This document shows, piece by piece, positions 58,614 through 64,000 of a stretch of 64,000 bases of DNA. Position 1 is the stretch's first letter. Every line of letters begins with the position of its first letter. Where the stretch lies: assembly GCF_021611515.1 (NCBI RefSeq), contig NZ_CP090960.1, positions 1,612,001 to 1,676,000 of the forward strand, in the 5' to 3' direction. The translations under genes and the position numbers were made by a program. This DNA comes from Mariluticola halotolerans (lineage in GTDB: Bacteria; Pseudomonadota; Alphaproteobacteria; Rhizobiales; Devosiaceae). The notes beneath the pieces are model-generated. The model worked only from the letters and a program-made list of their open reading frames with translations, was not told the origin of the DNA and did not search any database.

Positions 58614-60665
58614 TCAGCCATTCACCTCAATAAGGCCGGGGGCCTTTGCGGGCTGTTGGTCATTTTCGCCGAGATTGGACAGCACAAAGGCCGCCAGCTC
58701 GGTATCCGGCATGGCCTTGGCGTAAAGATAGCCCTGAAAATAATCACATTCGAGGTCAGACAATACTTCGGCCTGCTCTTCCGTCTCGATACCTTCCGCC
58801 GTCACCGTCATGTCGAGCCGATGCCCCAGAAGAATGATGGTTTCGAGGACTTCCCTGACTTTTTCCTTGTCATCGGCCAGTCCGGCGATGAACGAGCGAT
58901 CGATCTTGATCTTGTCGAAACCGAATTTCCACAAGTAGCCAAGACTGGAATAGCCGGTACCAAAGTCGTCCATGGCGATCGAAACACCGAGCTGGCGCAA
59001 TTCATCAAGCTGGGTGGCAACCTTTTCGGTATTGTCCATCAACAGGCTTTCGGTGACTTCCAGTTCCAGACGTTTCGGGTCCAGACCGCTTTTGGCGAGC
59101 GCGCGCTTGACGATGGATACCAGAGAACCATCATCAAATTGCCGCGCGGACAGGTTCACCGCCACGAATAGCGGTTCCGGCCAGTCGCGGGCCGCTGTGA
59201 CCGCCTTTTCCAGCACCCAGCCGCCAATCGTGCCGATCACACCCATGGCTTCGGCAATCGGGATAAATTCTGCGGGAGGAATGGCAATGCCCTCGGCATC
59301 ATTCAGGCGCAATAAGGCCTCGAACCCGGCGCATTGCTTACTTCCCTGATGCAGGAGCGGCTGGAAATGCAGCTCGAAACGATCATTGTCGATACCGGCG
59401 CGGATGGCTGTCTCGATCCGCTGACGCCGCTTCTGGCGCGCTTCCAGATCGGGGGTGAAGATACAATAGGTGTTGCGGCCTTCCATCTTGGCTTCGTAAA
59501 GCGCGATATCGGCCTTTTGCATGCGCGCCTCGAGCGATAGCGGGGTGTCGCCCGCGTAATGGATTCCGAGGCTGAGATGTCCCCTGATCGTCTGGCCATC
59601 ACGATGCACAGGAACGGAGGCTGCCGCCTGGATTTTTTTCACCAGTGTTTCAATCTCTTGCACGCTGCCGCGCTGGGCGAGGATGACGAACTCGTCGCCA
59701 CCAAGGCGCCCGGCCACGTCACCATCCGCCAGATTGCGGGAAATGGCCTCACCGACATGGCGCAAAAACGCGTCGCCACCCTTGTGCCCGAACGTATCGT
59801 TGATGGATTTGAAGTGGTCGAGATCAATAAAGATCATGCCGGTACGGGCCAGATCCACATCGCCGGAAGCCAGTTTCTGGTCAAGCATGGAGGTAAATCC
59901 CGCCCGATTCAGCAATTGGGTGACCTGATCATAGCGCGCCAGGTAATCCACCTGTTTGCGCGACCGGGCTTCCTGCCTGGTTTTGATGACGAAGGCGATA
60001 TAGGCAATGCTGAAAACAAGCGCAAAGATCGCGGCGACCGAAAGGGAGAGCACGCTGAAGGATTGGTGGAAAAGGCGGGCAATGACTGTCTGATCGACCA
60101 TAACCTGGGCCACGTCGGTCACTGTGCCATCTGCGCCGTGCAGTGGCACAAAAGCTTCGATATACGTATCAGGCAGCCCAAGACCGGGCGCCCCATGATG
60201 CAATTGCGACTGGCTCACGCCTTCCACCCGCACGGTTTCAATAATGGTGTCATGGCTGTGATCGGACGGATCGCCGGCCGTAGCTATATGACCATCATCA
60301 TGCTGGGTCGCCGTGACGACATGGTAATGGAAAACGTCGCCGGCGCTGCCGAAGCCTTCGACTTGTATATGATTGCCCCTTCCGGCCGACGGGATCGCCT
60401 GCCCCACAGACAGATCCGCACCGTGGTCGTCTTCATGGGCGTGATGGTCCCCGGCATCGGGTGACACAGCTTCAGGTTCTGATTCCATGGCGGGCATATT
60501 GCCGGCGGCCAGCTGTTCAAGGTGGCGTGTCCATAATTCGGCCGTATGCAATCCGGCAACCGAGACCGCCTTGTCGACGGCAACCTTCAATCCGGATGTC
60601 GCACCAACCGCAATGATAGCGACGAATGCGAGTAATCCAAAAACATATAAAGCCGACTTCACCAT
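58614..60665 (-). CDS. GGDEF-EAL c-di-GMP protein with histidine-rich periplasmic domain
   Basis: A 683-residue inner-membrane protein. Two membrane helices (about residues 5-25 and 205-230) flank a periplasmic domain of about 180 residues with three His clusters: DHHAHEDDHGAD, ATQHDDGH and DPSDHSHDT. The GGDEF domain (about 240-400) keeps RLGGDEFVIL; the EAL domain (about 415-660) keeps GFEALLR, ESLLMDN, DDFGTGYSS and the AEGIET. Both active sites look intact, so it may make or break c-di-GMP. The His clusters suggest metal sensing, which is inference. GGGAGG lies four bases before the ATG. Confidence 0.93.
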   Translation of the reverse strand: MVKSALYVFGLLAFVAIIAVGATSGLKVAVDKAVSVAGLHTAELWTRHLEQLAAGNMPAMESEPEAVSPDAGDHHAHEDDHGADLSVGQAIPSAGRGNHIQVEGFGSAGDVFHYHVVTATQHDDGHIATAGDPSDHSHDTIIETVRVEGVSQSQLHHGAPGLGLPDTYIEAFVPLHGADGTVTDVAQVMVDQTVIARLFHQSFSVLSLSVAAIFALVFSIAYIAFVIKTRQEARSRKQVDYLARYDQVTQLLNRAGFTSMLDQKLASGDVDLARTGMIFIDLDHFKSINDTFGHKGGDAFLRHVGEAISRNLADGDVAGRLGGDEFVILAQRGSVQEIETLVKKIQAAASVPVHRDGQTIRGHLSLGIHYAGDTPLSLEARMQKADIALYEAKMEGRNTYCIFTPDLEARQKRRQRIETAIRAGIDNDRFELHFQPLLHQGSKQCAGFEALLRLNDAEGIAIPPAEFIPIAEAMGVIGTIGGWVLEKAVTAARDWPEPLFVAVNLSARQFDDGSLVSIVKRALAKSGLDPKRLELEVTESLLMDNTEKVATQLDELRQLGVSIAMDDFGTGYSSLGYLWKFGFDKIKIDRSFIAGLADDKEKVREVLETIILLGHRLDMTVTAEGIETEEQAEVLSDLECDYFQGYLYAKAMPDTELAAFVLSNLGENDQQPAKAPGLIEVNG

Positions 60666-60703
60666 GTTGCCTCCCGATCGATTCAGGCAAAGTCACATGG
60701 AAA

Positions 60704-60733
60704 GATTGATCATTAGTTTGTTCTAATTCAATC
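60704..60733. promoter_or_regulatory. Inverted repeat upstream of the GGDEF-EAL gene
   Basis: GATTGA(TC)ATTAG and CTAATTCAATC are inverted around a six-base spacer (60704-60716 and 60723-60733); two extra bases break one arm. It is 38 bases upstream of the GGDEF-EAL start. It could be an operator; the regulator is unknown. Confidence 0.4.
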
Positions 60734-60821
60734 TCGCCGCTACCGCGTAATCTGGTTAAAAAAGCCTAAACCAGCCCGGGAACGGGTATCGGGGCCTTTG
60801 GCCCCGATCCAGCTTTGCCGT

Positions 60822-61907
60822 TCAGCGGCGCAATGCCGGTGTGTCAGCGAGCATTTTTTGCGCTACCGCCTTGAAAGCCTTGGCTTCCGGCCCGTCGGGG
60901 GCCGAGGCGACGACCGGTGCGCCGGCATCGGACTGTTCGCGGATTGACATGTGCAAAGGCACCTCGCCAAGGAATTCAAGCCCCAGCTCACCCGCTGCTG
61001 TCTTTGCGCCGCCATGCCCGAAAATGTCATAGCGATTGCCGGTATCGGGGGCGATGAAATAGCTCATGTTCTCGACCAGCCCGAAAATCCGGATCTGCAA
61101 ACGCCGGAACATGTCGAGCGCCTTTTTGGCATCGATCAGAGCCAGGTCCTGGGGGGTGGAGACAATCACCGCGCCGGAGAGTTCAACCTGCTGGCAGAGC
61201 GAAATCTGGATGTCGCCGGTGCCGGGGGGCAGATCGACAATCAGCACATCGAGTTCGCCCCAATCGGTCTCGCGCAACAGCTGGCGGAGGGCCGATGTCG
61301 CCATCGGGCCACGCCAGACCACAGCCTGATCCTTTTCCAGCATCGAGCCGATGGAAATCGCCTTGAGGCCATAAGCTTCATGGGCCACAAAAATCCCGTC
61401 ATCACGCACCGCCGGCTTGCCTTCAAGCCCGAGCAGTTTGGGCACGGAGGGCCCATAAAGATCAGCGTCCAGCACGCCGACTTTCAGCCCTTCGGCCTGC
61501 AGGGCCAGCGCCAGATTGACCGCACAGGTGGATTTACCCACCCCGCCCTTACCCGAGGCAACAGCGATGATATGGCGAATGCCTTTCACGGCTGATTTCT
61601 GGGCCGGTGGCTGGCGTTGCTGTGGCGCGGCACCCCCCTTGCCGGCACTGGCCGGGGCGCGATCGGCGGTCAGCGAGACCATGATCTTGCGCCCCTCGGC
61701 CACGGCTTCGGCCGCTTCGGTGGCGGCGGCCCGCACGGGGCCGAACGCGCCTTCCATGCCGGGCTCCACCGAAATGGCGAAGGCCACGGCACTTGGGGTG
61801 ACGATGATATCACTCAGCCCGGCATAGCCGGAAAGGTGTTCGCCGCCGGGGATTTCGACGCGCGCAAGCGCTTCGCGTACCGCGTCGGCAATCGGATTAT
61901 CAGCCAT
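60822..61907 (-). CDS. mrp: Mrp/ApbC-family P-loop ATPase
   Basis: A 361-residue iron-sulfur cluster carrier-type protein. The N-terminal MIP18-like domain (ADAVREALARVEIPGGEHL) is followed by a linker rich in Ala, Pro and Gln, then the ATPase with the deviant Walker A SGKGGVGKST (near residue 120) and DLPPGTGDIQIS. The CxxC pair that binds the cluster in typical ApbC is absent: the segment reads NMSYFIAPDTGNRYDIFG. I use the ATG at 61907 (MADNPIAD). It lies 13 bases downstream of the aldolase gene. Confidence 0.94.
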   Translation of the reverse strand: MADNPIADAVREALARVEIPGGEHLSGYAGLSDIIVTPSAVAFAISVEPGMEGAFGPVRAAATEAAEAVAEGRKIMVSLTADRAPASAGKGGAAPQQRQPPAQKSAVKGIRHIIAVASGKGGVGKSTCAVNLALALQAEGLKVGVLDADLYGPSVPKLLGLEGKPAVRDDGIFVAHEAYGLKAISIGSMLEKDQAVVWRGPMATSALRQLLRETDWGELDVLIVDLPPGTGDIQISLCQQVELSGAVIVSTPQDLALIDAKKALDMFRRLQIRIFGLVENMSYFIAPDTGNRYDIFGHGGAKTAAGELGLEFLGEVPLHMSIREQSDAGAPVVASAPDGPEAKAFKAVAQKMLADTPALRR

Positions 61908-61920
61908 GCAAATTCCGGCT

Positions 61921-62574
61921 TTAGAGGATCGACTGGCCTGTAGCTTTCCAGTCTTTGACAAACGCTTCGAGACCTTTGTCCGTCAGCGGATGTTTGGCAA
62001 GCTGACGAATGACCGCAGGCGGGATCGTGGCCACATCAGCCCCGGCAAGCGCTGCCTGGGAGACATGGTTCATGCCCCGGATGGACGCGGCGAGGATCTC
62101 GGTGGAATAGGCGTAATTATCGTAAATCACGCGAATATCCTCGATCAGCTGCATGCCATCCATATTGATGTCATCCAGACGCCCGATAAACGGCGAGATA
62201 TAGGTCGCGCCAACCTTGGCAGCCAGGAGGGCCTGGGTGGCGGAGAAGCACAAGGTGACATTGGTCTTGATGTCATTGTCGGAGAAGTGCTTGCAGGCCT
62301 TCAGCCCGTCCCAGGTCAGCGGCACCTTGATGACGACATTGTCGGCGATCTTGGCCAGATGTTCACCCTCAGCGATCATGCCCTTGACCTCGGTCGAGGC
62401 CACTTCGGCAGAAACGGGGCCCGGCACGATCTTGCAGATTTCCGCAATGACTTCCTTGAAATCACGGCCGGATTTGGCAATCAGGCTGGGATTTGTGGTC
62501 ACGCCATCCAGAAGCCCGGTTTCGTAAAGCTCCTGGATATCCTTGACTTCAGCGGTATCGACGAAAAACTTCAT
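61921..62574 (-). CDS. fsa: Transaldolase-like fructose-6-phosphate aldolase
   Basis: A 217-residue TalC/FSA-type class I aldolase. It starts [16 protein letters not shown], shows the catalytic Schiff-base Lys in [12 protein letters not shown] (near residue 85), and keeps [20 protein letters not shown] and [10 protein letters not shown]. Small members of this family are either transaldolases of the pentose phosphate pathway or fructose-6-phosphate aldolases; sequence alone does not decide. The ATG at 62574 follows a GGAGGAA site. Confidence 0.92.
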   Translation of the reverse strand: MKFFVDTAEVKDIQELYETGLLDGVTTNPSLIAKSGRDFKEVIAEICKIVPGPVSAEVASTEVKGMIAEGEHLAKIADNVVIKVPLTWDGLKACKHFSDNDIKTNVTLCFSATQALLAAKVGATYISPFIGRLDDINMDGMQLIEDIRVIYDNYAYSTEILAASIRGMNHVSQAALAGADVATIPPAVIRQLAKHPLTDKGLEAFVKDWKATGQSIL

Positions 62575-62652
62575 GACGTTCCTCCAGGAAATAATAAAAA
62601 TTAATGTCCAGAGATTGTGCAGCACGCCGGAGCGTGCGTGCAAGATCAATCG

Positions 62653-63837
62653 CTAGCGGGCAACAGCCAGCAAGGCATCGGCCAGTTCGCCCACCCGGTC
62701 TTCGGGAATGCCGGCAACGTTGATGCGGCTGTCATCTATCATATAGATGCCATTTGACAGTTTTAAATGCTCAACCTGGGCTTTATCGAGCCCTAGCAGC
62801 GAGAACATGCCCCGGTGCCGCGCGACAAAATCAAAGTCGGTGGCATTGGACCGTTCGCGGATGGCGTCGGCCAGCTTGACGCGCAGGCGCACCATGCGTT
62901 CGCGCATCTCTTTGAGTTCAGCTTCCCATTCAGCCCGCAATGCAGGGTCGGAGAGGATCAACCGGACGATTTCCGCACCATGATCGGGCGGCTGCGAATA
63001 GGAGGCACGAATGATATTGGCCATTTGCGAATAGGCAATGGCGGCCGTGTTCTCGTCGCTACCAACGCAAACCGCACAACCGGCCCGCTCGCGATAGAGC
63101 CCGAAATTCTTCGAGGCGGAAAAGGCCAGCATCACTTCCGGCAGTTCGCTTGCCAGTTTGCGCGGGGCATAGGCATCCGCCTCAAGCCCGTCACCAAAAC
63201 CGAGATAGGCCAGATCGATCAGCGGGAAAGCGCCGGTCTTTTTGAGGCTTGCCGCCACCTTGTCCCATTGTTCATTGGTCAGGTTGGCGCCGGTGGGATT
63301 GTGGCAGCACGCGTGCAGCAGCACCGTGTCCTCAGGCCCCATCTTGTCGAGGCAGGCCAGCATCTCGTCGAATTTGACGTCGCCGCTTTCCGCATCGAAA
63401 TAGGGATAGGCCTTTACATTCAGCCCGGCCAGTTCGCACATCGGCTGGTGGTTTGGCCAGGAGGGATCAGAGATCCACATCGTGCCGCCCGGGCGCGCCC
63501 GGTTCAGCAATTGCAGCAAGACCCAGATCGAGCCGGTGCCGCCGGGGGCCTGTACCGAGGCGATGCGGGATTTTTCAATCGCGTCGCCAAACACCAGGTC
63601 GGTCACTGCATCGCAAAATCCGCGATTGCCGGAAACCCCGACATAGGTCTTGGTCTTGGCGTCGGCAAAAACCTTCTGCTCGGCTTTTTTGACCGCAGAC
63701 ATGATCGGCGTTTCGCCGGTCGGGTCTTTATAGACACCAATGCCGAGATCGGTTTTGTCTTTACGCGGATCCGCCCGGTATTCGCCCATCAGGGCAAAAA
63801 TCTTGTCGACGGGGGCCTTCTTCAAAGTTTCGAACAT
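62653..63837 (-). CDS. Aromatic/aspartate amino acid aminotransferase
   Basis: Cytosolic PLP enzyme of class I aminotransferases, 394 residues. The start MFETLKKAPVDKIFALMGEYRADPR and the PLP-Lys motif LAFSASKNFGLYRERAG (Lys near residue 243) are those of the AatA/TyrB type. Also visible are LLHACCHNPTGANLT (near residue 178) and the substrate Arg in SRINVAGI near the C-terminus. It transfers amino groups between aspartate or aromatic amino acids and 2-oxo acids. It lies 78 bases upstream of fsa on the same strand. Confidence 0.95.
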   Translation of the reverse strand: MFETLKKAPVDKIFALMGEYRADPRKDKTDLGIGVYKDPTGETPIMSAVKKAEQKVFADAKTKTYVGVSGNRGFCDAVTDLVFGDAIEKSRIASVQAPGGTGSIWVLLQLLNRARPGGTMWISDPSWPNHQPMCELAGLNVKAYPYFDAESGDVKFDEMLACLDKMGPEDTVLLHACCHNPTGANLTNEQWDKVAASLKKTGAFPLIDLAYLGFGDGLEADAYAPRKLASELPEVMLAFSASKNFGLYRERAGCAVCVGSDENTAAIAYSQMANIIRASYSQPPDHGAEIVRLILSDPALRAEWEAELKEMRERMVRLRVKLADAIRERSNATDFDFVARHRGMFSLLGLDKAQVEHLKLSNGIYMIDDSRINVAGIPEDRVGELADALLAVAR

Positions 63838-64000
63838 TAGATTGGTTTCCGAGCACTAAAATTGCCCGGCCTTTATAGGCTGACCACAAGAATTTGCAAT
63901 CGGCCTTAGCGCCCGCGCCCTTTTTGACGGCAACAAAAGCGGGCCCTAAGTCCTTGATTGGCCGCATGCCGCAACGGCACAAGTGGTGCTCCCGTGTTGC

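Noticed and set aside
63838-64000. Possible gene at the right edge
   Set aside because: The short minus-strand frame (63761-63982) overlaps the aminotransferase start and has no recognisable content; nothing supported.

Overview
The window looks like core chromosome of an alphaproteobacterium, most likely of the order Hyphomicrobiales (Rhizobiales). The evidence is the gene order ctaD-ctaB-coxF-ctaG, a plant-type glutamate-cysteine ligase, several DUF1127 proteins, DUF4170 and DUF2093 proteins, short-form HisG with HisZ, a tRNA-His without an encoded G-1 and with A73, a rhizobial-type alpha-glucoside (agl) locus, and a site matching the iron control element bound by Irr. Genus cannot be fixed from the sequence; a Devosia-like relative is only a guess. 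I see no insertion sequence, prophage, CRISPR array or integron. The only obvious accessory cassette is a HicAB toxin-antitoxin pair.

Layout. (1) 1-4,204, minus strand: aa3-type cytochrome c oxidase subunits II and I, heme O synthase, the small CoxF protein and the copper chaperone CtaG (cut by the window edge); a perfect FNR/FixK-type palindrome lies upstream of ctaC. (2) 4.5-10.7 kb: an IalB-like secreted protein, two DUF1127 proteins with a divergent LysR regulator, gshA, rsmE, ubiA and a DUF6101-like protein. (3) 10.9-23.6 kb: a CysQ-like phosphatase, DUF4170, an LpxB-related glycosyltransferase-fold protein, DUF2093, xseA, purD, a patatin phospholipase, tadA, mutL, hicAB, rsmD, an RluB-type pseudouridine synthase with a very long disordered tail, a lipoprotein and lspA. 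(4) 23.6-32.2 kb: ileS, ribF, a HAD hydrolase, a degenerate EAL protein, a sigma-54 response regulator and a flavin reductase. (5) 32.5-34.7 kb: groES-groEL behind a promoter and a CIRCE element. (6) 34.7-40.1 kb: hisS-hisZ-hisG with a TSUP exporter, a third DUF1127-like protein and tag. (7) 40.3-48.8 kb: an L,D-transpeptidase, a TadG-like VWA protein, tRNA-His, a large apparently dead histidine kinase, and an iron ABC transporter pair (fbpA, fbpB) behind an Irr-like box. (8) 48.9-58.5 kb: the alpha-glucoside regulon (aglK, aglA, aglR, aglG, aglF, aglE, and a GH1 beta-glucosidase) with LacI-type operators. (9) 58.6-63.8 kb: a GGDEF-EAL protein with a histidine-rich periplasmic loop, mrp, an FSA/transaldolase-type protein and an aromatic amino acid aminotransferase.

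How the genes work together. The oxidase cluster builds the aerobic terminal oxidase. The agl genes import and hydrolyse alpha-glucosides under AglR. The iron pair has no ATPase gene beside it. The strongest leads are regulatory or degenerate parts: the FNR box at ctaC, the Irr-like box at fbpA, the pseudo-histidine kinase at 43.2 kb, the degenerate EAL protein at 28.8 kb, the His-rich GGDEF-EAL protein, and the LpxB-related gene sitting where, from memory, other Hyphomicrobiales keep waaA and lpxK. I found no clearly new multi-gene system. Gene starts were chosen by ribosome-binding sites, signal peptides and operon overlaps, and several differ from the longest open frame.
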